Origin: Arenicola marina
Lineage: Eukaryota; Annelida; Polychaeta; Arenicolidae
Direction of reading: 5' to 3'
DNA: 64,000 nucleotides
Assembly: GCA_964019135.1 (NCBI GenBank)
Contig: OZ025257.1
Coordinates: 18,813,971 to 18,877,970, forward strand
In this document: piece by piece, positions 30,501 to 40,017 of the stretch
How positions within the stretch are numbered: the stretch's first letter is position 1
Layout: each line of letters opens with the position of its first letter
Translations under genes and position numbers: made by a program
The notes under the pieces: model-generated
What the model saw: only the letters and a program-made list of their open reading frames with translations
Database searches by the model: none
What the model was told of the DNA's origin: nothing

Positions 30501-33094
30501 TCTCATTGAAAGGTAACATCTATTCGCTTCAGTGAGGTCATTTCGAGTGTCTGACAATTATTACAAAAATGTGTCCAAAGTTGACCATTCTACCGTTTGA
30601 GCGAACAAAGTTTTGCCTTTCTTTGACTAATTATGTCGGTCCTTTTTATTTGACGTTTCATTGACAATATATGTGGCTTCTCTGTACCCAAGTGTGAGCG
30701 TTTTTAAATGCAGACGTTGTATGGCGATATCGCATGGTAGGCGTATGTCCGGATTCTCAGACTCACTATCGATGAATTCGTTTTGAGCATGAGACCCGTA
30801 GCGGTATCTTAAATGAATATTTGCAATGTACAAAGTGTAGAAATATTCGTCACACGAGACTACATTCGGCGTACCAAAGTTCAAAGAACGCACGTATGAA
30901 AGTGCATACGGTCAACCAAATTTAATGTCATCCATTGGCTGATTACATCTCCAGAGGAAACTACAAGGACAGGCCTCCGTTCTTGAAAGGTCAGCCCTGT
31001 ACTGGATGTACATCCGGGGTCTTCACGTGCCATCAAGACATGTGTCGTAAGTAGGACAGGAAACCCATATGTCATATCACTACGCATCCCTAGGGGGCAG
31101 CAAATTACTATCGTCTTCAACGCCCTTTGGGAGATGCGGGCGGGGGGGGGGGGGTGTTTTGGGGGGGGGGGGGGTTATCTATGGAAAGCTGTGACCTACA
31201 ACAGTAGAACTTCATTGAAAAGTAAAAAGTGTGTAAGTAAAAGGCATTTTATAAAAAGTCGATTGTTTTCATGTGACAAAACTGCCATCTCTGTGATGCA
31301 TACAAACCGGGTGTTTTACTGTGATCTACCATGAAGGGTGCTTTGTGAATTACTTTACCAGCAGAGTTTGAAACACGTCTCAACCAAGAGAGTAACTCTT
31401 CATGTATGGTTGCTTGTGTCCACATTAATCCTTGCCACCACATAACAGGTCAAGTTGTAACCGCCATTTTGTCCTGTTTGTCCTTGCAGGTGAGGATTGT
31501 GGGGACGATGCCGGCTGTAGTGAGTGACGGTCCCAATATACCCATGCCAACCACCTTATATAACAGCCGAAATAATTACGGTTATAGCCTCTTTGACATT
31601 TGGAAATGTTTTTTAACATTAGTGTCAAAAATGTGTCCTAAAAGTGTGTGACGTTTTTTTTATTATTAAGAACATATATCACCATAAAGATGACATTTCA
31701 TTTTTGCCGTGTTTCTAAGAGAAAAACGCAGCACTGTCAATGATGTGCAAAACATGACTGTATATAATTTATCTCCATGTATTTCGAGATTACAGAAGGG
31801 CAGAATCTTTAATATCAATAATTACATTAAGTTTCCATAAGCGCGCAATATTTAACCACAATTCGCGTCATATTTAACCACAGTTTACGCCATATTTAAC
31901 CACAGTTTACGCCATATTTAACCACAGTTTACGCCATATTTAACCACAGAGCACGCAATATTTAACCACAGTGCACGCCATATTTAACCACAGTGCACGC
32001 CATATTTAACTACAGTGCACGCAATATTTAACCAGTGCTGTATTTTATTCAAGTTTCTTTCAAATTAATGTCGTTTCCTATGATTGAAGAACATGTTCAT
32101 GTTGTCCTGCTTGTAGCATGTGGAGCCAGCTGTCAAAACTGTGGCTCCGTTACCAAGGACTGCCGCTGTCAATGTGTGTCAGGCTACATGGGCAATGATT
32201 GCGCAGGTAACCATGCCTACAGTTACCATTGTGAATACTCCGACTACACTACCAGTATACTTTATTTAACCAAATTTCTCTATAGATGAACTACATGTTT
32301 TAGAAAGCAACTTTCCGAGGTAAACATTAATATGTGAATTCGCTGTTGTGAACCTCGTAAAATAAATAAAGTTTATATAAGAAAAAAGCAACTTATAAAT
32401 CCATGATTATATACGATCATATTTGGGCCCGTGTTCCTGGACAGACACATGCGGTGACATAGAGCCAGAGTGCGGCAAGGAGTGGACTCCTTCGTATTGC
32501 CAGTTCGACAGCTACCTTAAGAAGTGTCCCTTGATGTGTGAAATGTGCGGTAAGTTGACATTTTGTTCGCAATTATTTTGGCCATTAGAGATATGCGCTT
32601 CGAAGACTCAACATATAATATGAAACCCTTGCCGAAAGAAATACCAATTATTTTCTGTAGAAATCAGGTGGACAGTCTAAAAAAAGGCGCGGGGGGTGGG
32701 GGGGGGAGCGTACAGGGTGGGTTTTATGTGACATGACATATATGACAATGCCCCTACACCACCTTCCAAGCCCTTCCAAGCCCACCCTCTCCCAAGCTAA
32801 CCACCCCCCCCCCCTCCCATGCCCCACCCAGTGCGCGATGGAGGTTTCTGTGGTCAAATACTTACGTGGCCAGCTTTCCACTGACATATTGTCTTTATGG
32901 TAAATTAAATATCATTTTGTTCTACAGCGTTCCACTCCCAATGGACTGTTTATTCTGTTCTTATACTTCTCACTGCAGACATCCAGGATGCATGCCCAAG
33001 CGGGAGTGCACGACCGGTTCTGACAATGGCTGTGCGCCTCTGCGCAGCTGTGATCCTTTGGGACGTCTTGATTGATAGAAACCACGCACACTGA
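21294..33094 (+). CDS. secreted CAP (CRISP/SCP-like) protein with Cys-rich, EGF-like and ShK modules
   Basis: Eight exons join in frame: 21294-21551, 27380-27631, 30364-30482, 30955-31046, 31490-31519, 32117-32206, 32445-32549, 32979-33094 (353 aa). Residues 1-20 are a signal peptide. The CAP domain spans about 67-215 with HN..R, ASNM.YM, WADQC, GQNL, the CAP1 signature GHYTQVVWADS (166-176) and the CAP2 signature FVCNYGPSGNY (203-213). Residues 220-250 are Cys-rich, 252-280 EGF-like (C.CVSGYMGNDC), and 281-315 a ShK domain (C..C..W....C, then KKCPLMCEMC). The tail is moderately hydrophobic (326-345). CAP proteins are extracellular and act in adhesion, defence, venom or reproduction; no specific role can be assigned here. 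Intron 1 is GC-AG and intron 2 carries a 2.5-kb minisatellite. Confidence 0.9.
22196..22246. repeat. hairpin-forming inverted repeat (GTGTAAGTCGCACC family)
   Basis: Arms CTGGTGTGTAAGTCGCACC and its near-complement GTGCGACTTATACACCAG flank a 14-20 base loop containing poly-T. A partial third arm (AGTGCGACTTACATG) follows. Probably the end of an old DNA transposon. Confidence 0.65.
23517..23679. mobile_element. 163-bp MITE with CAGGGGCGGAT termini
   Basis: Left terminus CAGGGGCGGATCCG and right terminus ATCCGCCCCTG are inverted repeats. TTGTC occurs directly before and after, consistent with a 5-bp target-site duplication. The interior has GC-rich and poly-C stretches and no coding capacity. 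Further members are at 45885-46046, 62991-63239 and, truncated, at about 39707-39947. Confidence 0.75.
25180..25298. repeat. 28-bp tandem repeat, 4 copies
   Basis: Units containing ACAAATCTACGAAGTTGGTC followed by AATTGGAT; the last copy is degraded. Located in CAP intron 1. Confidence 0.85.
25589..26106. repeat. 260-bp tandem duplication
   Basis: Two adjacent copies (25589-25849 and 25850-26106) share GGAGATGGAAGGGGGGAT, TTGTTGGCGGGAGAGG, a long G tract and ACAGATTGTTT near the end. Identity is about 93-95 percent by eye. The matching ORFs in the two copies reflect duplication, not coding. Confidence 0.88.
26421..26634 (-). pseudogene. inverted copy of part of CAP exon 3 plus intron 3
   Basis: This 214-bp segment is the reverse complement of 30410-30623 with only two mismatches and no indels. 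It carries the last 73 bases of CAP exon 3 (through FVCNYGPS) and the next 141 bases of intron, including the 5' splice donor, all antisense to the gene. The left edge abuts an 18-base G tract (26403-26420). It cannot serve as a sense exon. The parent exon is intact 3.8 kb downstream. Confidence 0.95.
27380..27631 (+). CDS. CAP gene exon 2: core of the CAP domain
   Basis: Follows CATCTCTGTTTGCAG and ends ACACAG|GTGGGT, phase 0 at both ends. It encodes residues 87-170: QWSDALASMAQLWADQC, sequons NVS and NTS, GQNL (many CAP proteins have GENL), WYDEKKHYDY and the start of the CAP1 signature (CGHYTQ). Confidence 0.92.
27675..30150. repeat. 33-bp minisatellite, about 75 copies, in CAP intron 2
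   Basis: Tandem 33-bp unit assembled from TAATGAAGGAAGGTGGTCGT and TGTGTCTATTGTG. The unit length is divisible by three and lacks stops in several frames, so long open frames with an 11-residue period appear on both strands; these are artefacts. The first 400 bp are arranged as a 66-bp dimer alternating AAGGAAGG with AAGGTAGG versions. It begins about 43 bp after the exon 2 donor and ends about 210 bp before the exon 3 acceptor. Confidence 0.95.
30364..30482 (+). CDS. CAP gene exon 3: CAP1/CAP2 signature strands
   Basis: Follows TACATGTTGCAG and ends CCCTC|GTGAGT (phase 2). It encodes VVWADSWELGCGYKYC and HLFVCNYGP, completing the two family signatures. Part of this exon has an inverted duplicate at 26421-26634. 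Confidence 0.92.
30955..31046 (+). CDS. CAP gene exon 4: hinge and first Cys-rich segment
   Basis: Follows TACATCTCCAG and ends TGTC|GTAAGT. It encodes GNYKDRPPFLKGQPCTGC and a second Cys pair (residues 211-240), the usual hinge after a CAP domain. Confidence 0.88.
31490..31519 (+). CDS. CAP gene exon 5: 30-nt microexon
   Basis: Follows GTTTGTCCTTGCAG and ends TGTA|GTGAGT. It adds only ten residues (EDCGDDAGC core, two Cys). Phase 1 on both sides, so skipping would keep frame and remove one disulfide pair. Confidence 0.75.
31841..32033. repeat. 22-bp tandem repeat, about 8 copies
   Basis: Units like CATATTTAACCACAGTTTAC with GC(C/A) ends, within CAP intron 5, ending about 80 bp before exon 6. 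Confidence 0.88.
32117..32206 (+). CDS. CAP gene exon 6: EGF-like segment
   Basis: Follows TGCTTGTAG and ends GCAG|GTAACC, phase 1. Encodes residues 252-280 with seven Cys, including CRCQCVSGYMGNDC, the C-terminal half of an EGF-like fold. Confidence 0.85.
32445..32549 (+). CDS. CAP gene exon 7: ShK domain
   Basis: Follows GTTCCTGGACAG and ends TGCG|GTAAGT. Encodes DTCGDIEPECGKEW, then SYCQFDSYLKKC and PLMCEMC: six Cys in ShK/ShKT spacing, in a single phase-1 module exon. Confidence 0.9.
32979..33094 (+). CDS. CAP gene last exon
   Basis: Follows TTCTCACTGCAG. Encodes 37 complete residues after the split Asp: Cys-Pro-Ser-Gly, then a hydrophobic stretch (PVLTMAVRLCAAVILWDVLI) and a short polar end, stop at 33092-33094. 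It could be a weak membrane or GPI signal, or a chance apolar tail. Confidence 0.75.
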
Positions 33095-33282
33095 AGGCGT
33101 ATTTGATTTTGATAAATTTTGAGCAAAACTGGGATGACATAAATGACCTCTGCATGAAATATATGGAGTCACCCCGTGGCCTAGTAGGTAACGCGTTCGG
33201 CTATTGTTGCCACTGAGACACGGCACTTTTCTACCTTGATCCATCACATTACCGCGATTAAATCTTACCGCGTAAGTTCATT

Positions 33283-33288
33283 AATAAA
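33283..33288 (+). terminator. candidate polyadenylation signal of the CAP gene
   Basis: AATAAA 189 bases after the CAP stop codon, the first such hexamer downstream. Confidence 0.5.
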
Positions 33289-36077
33289 CTAAATAGATTA
33301 ATAATTCACAATAAACGTTATCCTAACATCTGGCCTCACTCATAACGTCAGTGTGCACCAGAATAGCCACCAACACACTCCTCCCCCCCCCCCCACCCCC
33401 TTACACCGACGCTGAAAACATAGTAAAGCCTTATAATTGGACCTTCTGAACATACGGTTCCGCCCTACGAGCATCTCCTAATGGTCTTTCTTAAAATGTC
33501 AAAGGGCACCATTGTTTCAACTAACTGCACCATTTTGTGGGCTCTAACCAAGCTCCCCGCACGGTGGAGCTACGCAAGCTAGCTTTTACCGCTGCAGTGT
33601 GAAAAAACATTGAGGATGTAGGCGACAACATAGATATAATGGAGCCCTAGCGGAGTGAGTCGATGGCAGAGAGTGGGCTCTAACATGGAAGATGGAACCT
33701 ACTTAATTCATGGCCGGTCAGTCTCTCAATGAAGCAAAGACGGGAATGATTTTTGTCCGGAAGCTGAAGACCCTACTTGAATTAACCCTACAACAAAACA
33801 CGGACCTCCATGGTAAAAAAAAACAAAGGTGGGTGGTGGGAAAATAGGGGTGGGATGTGTCACCCCCTGAGGAATTGCCGGGGATTCATGTGATATAGTA
33901 GACAACACATGGGAAACTTAAACACTATCGACATCTTCTCCATAGACATAACTCTTCATGGCCTTTGTTTGCTCACATCACTACGACCTATTTTAACGTG
34001 TCCAGTTACTTTGGTCGATAATGGTGGGGCGCGACATTGACTCACGTGGGTATATAACGTGATAGTGTCCATGAACCTTGACCCTTGAGATGACCTGGCT
34101 GAAAGCCAAATCCATTTCGAGAACACCAAAGAAAAGCCATTCATTTGGGCAACCTGCACGGTGAGCCGTAAAGCCGGGAACCAGGTCATTATATTGGTCA
34201 CTATTTTATTTATATCCCAGAAAGCTAGGTTAATGTTCAGTGCGCCTGCTATTCGATCTACCACGCCGATACCATTCCAATCGTCTCCCTATATTATGTA
34301 AAGTTCACTCCGTAAACTACAACTATACTTCACAAGGTTCAAGCAGTTTGTTAGTAGTATTTTGAGCAGTTAAAACTTGCTTGTCTAGCTTTTAACGGAA
34401 ATAAGTCTTAACGACAGTCAAAGTATAATTTACTACGTATGCGATAAAGACCAAATAAGTAGATATATCATACTTGACAATATGTCTGAAATTATGTAAT
34501 TCATAATCAAACGCGCCGCCTTTGAGACGAACGACGCCTCAATGCGCGATGATGCGATACTGTCTTCTTGCAATATATGATCAATGCCTCTGACAGAATT
34601 CAAGTAAATCATATGCATTACATTATTAAATATACATGCATAACGTAGGTCACAAAGCGAACGTTGACGTATAATTTACGTCTAAGTTTTTCTCGTTCAA
34701 TATCTCTAATAGTTTTTTTATCGGTTTGTGTGTATGTACCTGGACTATAGACTAAAAATAAAGATTTGATTAATAAAAATATTTTTGATTTTGTAGTCAT
34801 TGAGAGAGAATTTTTTGATTAAAAAGGGGTCATTTAGGCGACACATATGTATATACCTACTTATATGTAGTGCCCCCCCCACCCCCCCCCCCCCCCCTGG
34901 GGGATTAATCCCGTCATAGGGACCCTGAACCACCTTCACACATTAGGCCTCCATTGTTTATTATGCGACACGACCGGTTCGATGGACCCAGATTTGTTTG
35001 TCTTGACGCCATACAGAAGGAGGACAAAGACAACCACCCAGCGACGCGATCCTTTTCTCTCAGCCCGGCGGTGGGAAGACCACAGCATGGGCGGACACGT
35101 GAGAATGCTGGTCAATGAAAGGGGAGTTTGGACTATAGGGCCCGCCATTATCTGTGGAAACAGGCGTCGTGGGGAGGAGATTCTGTAAAAGATCGAAGGC
35201 GTGGTCCGCTTGGGGAGAGCACACCTGTCTGTAGGTGGCTCTAGCGGATAAAGCCATACAAAAAGCTGTGGAATGGTCGACAAACCGCAAAAGGCCAGGA
35301 CCTAAGGATATGGCCGCTTAGCAATAATAACCGTTCTGAAGTGCGGCGTGCCAATTCAAACCACTGGATGTGCATTAATTGAGAGTAATTCTAGCCCAGG
35401 CGATGTTTTTTTATTATCCGATAGCGAACCTTTGAGGGTTCATAGTCTCTATTTGGCGGTTCGATCGTTTAGGGTTGGCGACTGATGTAATCGTCTCGGT
35501 GGTAATGGGCTATAATAATTAATACAAGTCGACGTTTTTTAGCCGAAGAAATTTAGCGGATACTCTACTTATTTGATCAGGCTACGGAGCTAATAAATAG
35601 GTATATATTGAGATTACGAACAGAAGAAATTGTCATATGGTATCAAAGGTATTAAAGTCCTAATGGACTGCACTAAAACACCAATGGACGGTCTATATGA
35701 AAGGATACGAATGTAGCATTCCTGTTCCTTTTCTTAAATATAAGAAGAAAACAAGTGAAGAACCACTTTGAGCCTTGTTGATGTCAACATTGACGTGGCA
35801 CGCATCATCCGTGCAATGATACAACATACAGCAGCTTTAGAATGACATCAATCTTTGCCGTGCCGAAGAACAAATAGATGCAAGAAGTAGTCGCACATGA
35901 TGCAGCCAGTGATGGAATCCTAGTGGCACTTTCATTTAAGAAACAAACGACAAAAAATGTCCTTCAAAAGGGAGCCTTTATACATTAATTACTAATAAAC
36001 GGCGGAGACTTAAACGCCCAGGAGAAGAAGGAGAGATATATCGCTGCCATAGACCACGCATTAAGGGAGAGAAGAGG
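33289..36077. other. intergenic spacer, CAP to PAN gene
   Basis: No convincing exon. Contains a poly-C tract near 33382, a poly-C-tailed repeat at 34862-34896 and unremarkable AT-rich sequence. The last 100 bp before 36078 are the presumed leader of the PAN gene; a TATA-like TTTATACA lies near 35977. Confidence 0.5.
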
Positions 36078-36150
36078 ATGGCTTTTAATACTCTGAGTGC
36101 GTTGTCGGGGTTTATTATCAGCTGGAGCCTCATCCTGGGCATGGAATCAG
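36078..36150 (+). CDS. PAN gene exon 1: signal peptide
   Basis: 24 codons plus one base, ending ATCAG|GTAAGT. Same size (73 coding nt) and phase as the avidin-gene signal exon. Confidence 0.8.
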
Positions 36151-39100
36151 GTAAGTGAGCCTACTCCTAGCTCAGTAAGCGATGCCTACCGTAATAAGTA
36201 CATGTCACGAAGTATTCTGGGCGTTTTTTTTTATATACACAATTTCCGTATATTTCTTGAACTGATTATCAGTGAAAACCAGCCTCAAACTAACCTGCTA
36301 CCACTCATTTCCTCTATTGTCTATCCTCTGTAATTCTCCATCGTACTGTTCGGTTCGGAGGCATATCTCAGTTAGTGAGCTACTCTGACTCACCTTCATG
36401 GTCAATAACCCACCCACCCCCCATCTCGACGCCCCCCCCCCCCCCACTCCACCGGCCTGCTTCCTCACTGGCAGGCATATTGGTATTTTGAATACAAATT
36501 AATTAATTTGTTTGAAAGGTTGACAGCGATGGATCTATTGCATTACATTTGACCATGTTAAAATATGACGATATGACTTTCGATAAACACAACCAAATAT
36601 GAAACTAATCATGTACGTTTTTTCTCTTCCAGCGAAGACCTGCCATTTTCTCCGGATAGAAGGCTGGCAAGTATCAGGGTACAACAACCTAGTTATGATG
36701 GGAAAAACCCTGGATGAGTGTCTGTATTGCTGTGTCATTGAAACGTCCTTCACATGTCGTTCCGCGGACCACCGAGCCCAGACTGGAGCGTGTTACATCA
36801 GTGAGGAAACACGTCATACGGCTTCCGAGGCTTTTCGGGCATACGCACCTGAGAGTTATTACGAAGTGGTATGTGAAGGTAAGTACGCCAGCGTATTGGG
36901 CTATTTAATTAAGCATAAAGTTGAACGTCACCTGGGGCAGTGTTCATTAACCCCACGTAACTTACGCATGGGATCTGGCTAGCCCTGACACATGGCCCTC
37001 ACGACCTCAACCCTAACGGGGGTGTAAGGGCCATGCCATACACACGGTCAAAAAAGTAGCATTGCATCACCCAGCTCGCTTCGATGAATGATTGTCGATT
37101 ATGACGACGAACCTACCTCTCCTAATCGGCTCGACCCTCTTCTTTAGACATTACTTGGACCATAGGATGCATTCATTTTAAAGTTTCCTCTCTACTTCTT
37201 GCACATCAATGATATTTTCGTCGGTCGTTAACGGTTTCCCTCCGTGCCGGTTCAAATTTTTCTAGGCGGTTGCCGCGGCTCGTTTGTTGACATCAGGTAA
37301 TACACCCGACAGCCTCCGTATGGCGGCGCCACTAATTCTCGTTGTGTGTCTATAGTCGTGCCTGCGTTTTTGACGCAACTAGCGGCGCCGCCATGCGGAT
37401 GATATCTGTTTTATTGCCTGGTCAAATTTGAAGCGTCAGAGAGGAAAGCCGTTAACAACCGATGAAAATATCATTCATGTGCAAGTAATAGAGAGCAAAC
37501 TTTAAAATGATTGCATCCTAGGATCCAAGTAATGTGTAAAGAAGAGGGTCGCGGCGAGTTAAAGAGGTAGGCTCGTTGTCATAATCGACAATTATTCATC
37601 GAAGTGAGCTTGGTTGTGCATTACTACTTTTTTAACCATGTGTATTGCTTGACCCTTCTGCCTATCAGCTTGTTGTCAGAAGGGTCAAGTTCACTGGGCT
37701 AGGATCTGGCAGGCCCGCCAAATACCGTCACTGACTTCTTGACGATTGTTGCTCGAATAAGCGCCCCTGTTCGCATAAGCGCCCCTGTTCGAATAAGCGC
37801 CCATTTGAATAAGCGCCCGGTTAAGGTATGTCTAAATTTAGTCCCAGTCGATCCGCGCACTGGCAGCTGTGACAGCTGCTGGATGGTTGTACATGGTCCA
37901 TCTTCCATGTAAGAAGCCACAAAATGTATTATTGTAGTAAACGTTAGGCGTGAAATTTTGAGGCCCCTCCATACAGCCAGGCCTACTCATGTCTTAACTA
38001 CTGGATATGCCGCATCGATTTCACAACTGGGCAGCAAATATCAGCTAGTCATTTAAAAAAACTACTTTTTGCGATTCAAGCAACAAATCGGGTAACACTA
38101 TAATGAGGAGAGTCTTTCAACAACTAAGTTAAACGCTGAATCACAGTGAGTCCATATTCCATGTGAGAACCCACGAACTGTATTATTATAGTAAACGTTA
38201 GGCGTGAGTAATACGTGAGCTATGTTGAAACAATCGTTCGCCCTTACATGGAAGAACGACCTAACAGTGGCACTCACGTGTCTCTGCTTTGGATTCCGTG
38301 TTGTAGTGGTAACTACAATCCACTAGTGTCATCATGTCTATGCGGAAATCATTGAGCCTGGCCAGTCTCCTACCTGCTATGTCACTATCTAACGACCAAA
38401 TTTGCAAACGAAAGACATACTCGAGGATAGCGAAAAGTCACTTAATTACGCTGTCTTCGACCGGTACATCTTCCATGTCAAAGCCCACCAAATGGATTAT
38501 GATAGTAATTGGTAGGCGTGAGTCATACGTGAGCTATGTTGAAACAATGGTTTATCCTTACATGGAGGAATGACCCAGCGACGAGAAATGTTGCCTGTCC
38601 CAGGCAGTTTCAACGAACTTACGAAGCGATAAGCTGATATGACTTCTGGGTTAGAAACTAAGTGTCTGATGCAGCCAAGTAAGAGAACATTCGACCCAGC
38701 ATATAATATACATTTAGAGCCGGTATTTGGTCGCGACAATGCAAGCTTAATTCTTACCTCTGTCGGTGTCTCATCCCATCTTCTTATTCATCCTTGATGT
38801 TTTTTACCTAACCTTACCTCGCCGAAGCAAAAACATGGCGTAGCACCAAGTATGCGTTGAGCTGATGCAAACTAAGCACATAAAGTAGGGATAATGTGGC
38901 TAAAATCCATGTCATACAACGGTACATGAACATACTAAAATCTAGTTGCCAATGTCGGATGTCGATTTTTCTAAAACGGCAATGTCGCGTGTCGCCATTT
39001 ACCCCTTCCACACCCCTATATATCTATATATACTGTCTGTCTTTCAGATGACGTTCCCATCGCCTCCATGGCACACACATCCGTGAAGGGCGCTCGCCCG

Positions 39101-39343
39101 CCGCTGTCGGAGGCCGTTATGACGCTTGAGGTGAGCAGCGGCCGTCAGTGCGCCGCTATCTGCCTCCAGATGGGTCTCGGCTGCAGGTCATTCGCCGTGG
39201 ACAACCATCATAACGCCACCCTGACGCAGCACACCTGCTGGCTCTACAGTAAACCCGGCGTGATGTACGAGCTTGAGACCGAGGCCAGCCAGATCACCTA
39301 CTACTCGCAGCTGTGGCAATTCATTGATGTGCCGTATCCTTAA
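36078..39343 (+). CDS. secreted protein with two PAN/apple-type domains
   Basis: Three exons join in phase 1: 36078-36150, 36633-36878, 39048-39343 (204 aa). Residues 1-24 are a signal peptide (GFIISWSLILGM core). Exon 2 encodes a PAN_1/apple-like domain with CHFLRIEGW, LDECLYCC, FTCRS, GACYIS and a final YYEVVC. Exon 3 encodes a second, more divergent one (QCAAICLQMGLGCRSFAV, then CWLYS) lacking a clear closing Cys. PAN domains bind proteins or carbohydrates in extracellular adhesion or mucosal proteins; the ligand here is unknown. A sequon NAT lies in domain 2. Intron 2 is 2.2 kb and full of inverted-repeat elements. Confidence 0.85.
36633..36878 (+). CDS. PAN gene exon 2: PAN domain 1
   Basis: Follows TTTTTTCTCTTCCAG and ends GAAG|GTAAGT. 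One domain in one phase-1 exon, with seven Cys in PAN_1-like spacing. Confidence 0.88.
37026..37657. mobile_element. 0.63-kb fold-back palindrome in PAN intron 2
   Basis: The left half pairs with the reverse complement of the right half almost along its entire length (centre near 37342). Examples: left TCAAAAAAGTAG, GATTGTCGATTATGAC, GGATGCATTCATTTTAAAGT and TGATATTTTCGTCGG each have a near-complement on the right. Identity is roughly 85 percent by eye. No coding content; a fold-back or MITE-type transposon. Confidence 0.85.
37648..37689. repeat. perfect 13-bp hairpin at the fold-back edge
   Basis: CTTGACCCTTCTG and CAGAAGGGTCAAG flank a 16-base loop. It overlaps the right end of the fold-back element, so it may be a nested terminus. 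Confidence 0.75.
37742..37825. repeat. short tandem AATAAGCGCCC motif, 4 copies
   Basis: Four near-copies of GAATAAGCGCCCCTGTTC, the last ones shortened. Located in PAN intron 2. Confidence 0.7.
37912..38568. mobile_element. cluster of three TTCCATGT small elements
   Basis: Two copies of about 96 bp (38158-38253 and 38471-38568) start TTCCATGT and end CTTACATGGA, i.e. short inverted termini. They share TATTATTATAGTAAACGTTA or close variants and GAGCTATGTTGAAACAAT. A truncated copy is at 37912-37965. No coding capacity. Confidence 0.7.
39048..39343 (+). CDS. PAN gene exon 3: PAN-like domain 2 and stop
   Basis: Follows TGTCTGTCTTTCAG; stop TAA at 39341-39343. Markedly GC-richer at third codon positions than its surroundings, as expected for a real exon among AT-rich introns. 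Confidence 0.85.
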
Positions 39344-39706
39344 TAGATACGATCCAATAATTGAGTTTAGATGATTTCGTAAATAATACAGATTATTATC
39401 ATACAGTACAGATTAGACACTGTGATGCGTCACTGCATGTGGTATGCATGCTGGGTATTATTTTGGTCAAGATGGCGTCATCTCCTGCAAAACATATTCT
39501 GTGGACAATTCAACATTCTAAATTGCGTAAGGGAAAAGGCACAATATTCTGCGCTATTCGCGCGGAGAAAATGTATTATTTAAGAAGGAAATTGAGCTTA
39601 ACACCAAAATATTTTCCCAAACTTCTGACTATAATCACATAAGTAAACTAAGTTTAATCAGTATTCTAGTCAGTATTCGAATCATTTAGTCAGTTGTTGA
39701 AGGATA

Positions 39707-39947
39707 TCGGGGGGTGGGGGGGGGGGCAGGGCGTGCTCGTAGAAGCCGACTTTAACAGTGTATGTTCAGGTTCCCAAGGGGGCTGTTGCTCTCTGAAAAC
39801 TTTCAGGTTCCCAAGGGGGGGGGGGGGGGTGCTCTCTAAAGGCTTGGGACTTTAACATGTATGTTAACATGTATGTTGTATGTTCTGGCTCCCAAGGGGG
39901 GGGGGGGTTGCAACCCCCCTAACCCCCGCCCCCTAGATCCGCCCCTG
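39707..39947. mobile_element. degenerate MITE of the CAGGGGCGGATC family
   Basis: Right terminus CCTAGATCCGCCCCTG (ends 39947) is intact. The interior shares GTGCTCTCT.AA and GACTTTAACA.TGTATGTT with the copy at 45885-46046 but is partly triplicated around TTCCCAAGGGG plus long G tracts. The left terminus is missing. Confidence 0.6.
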
Positions 39948-40011
39948 CATTGAGAAGACATGTTCATGAATAGACCCCGATTGATACTTGCATCCGTTCC
40001 TCTGAGTGCGA

Positions 40012-40017
40012 AATAAA
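40012..40017 (+). terminator. candidate polyadenylation signal of the PAN gene
   Basis: First AATAAA after the PAN stop, 670 bases away. The 3' UTR would include the MITE at 39707-39947, so this assignment is weak. Confidence 0.3.

Noticed and set aside
31841..32033. Short regular repeats considered as a CRISPR-like array
   Set aside because: Contiguous 22-bp tandem copies with no unique spacers, in a eukaryotic intron.
33172..33245. tRNA-like start (TGGCCTAGTAGGTAACGCG)
   Set aside because: A-box-like only; no B box or cloverleaf pairing could be found, so not called as tRNA or SINE.
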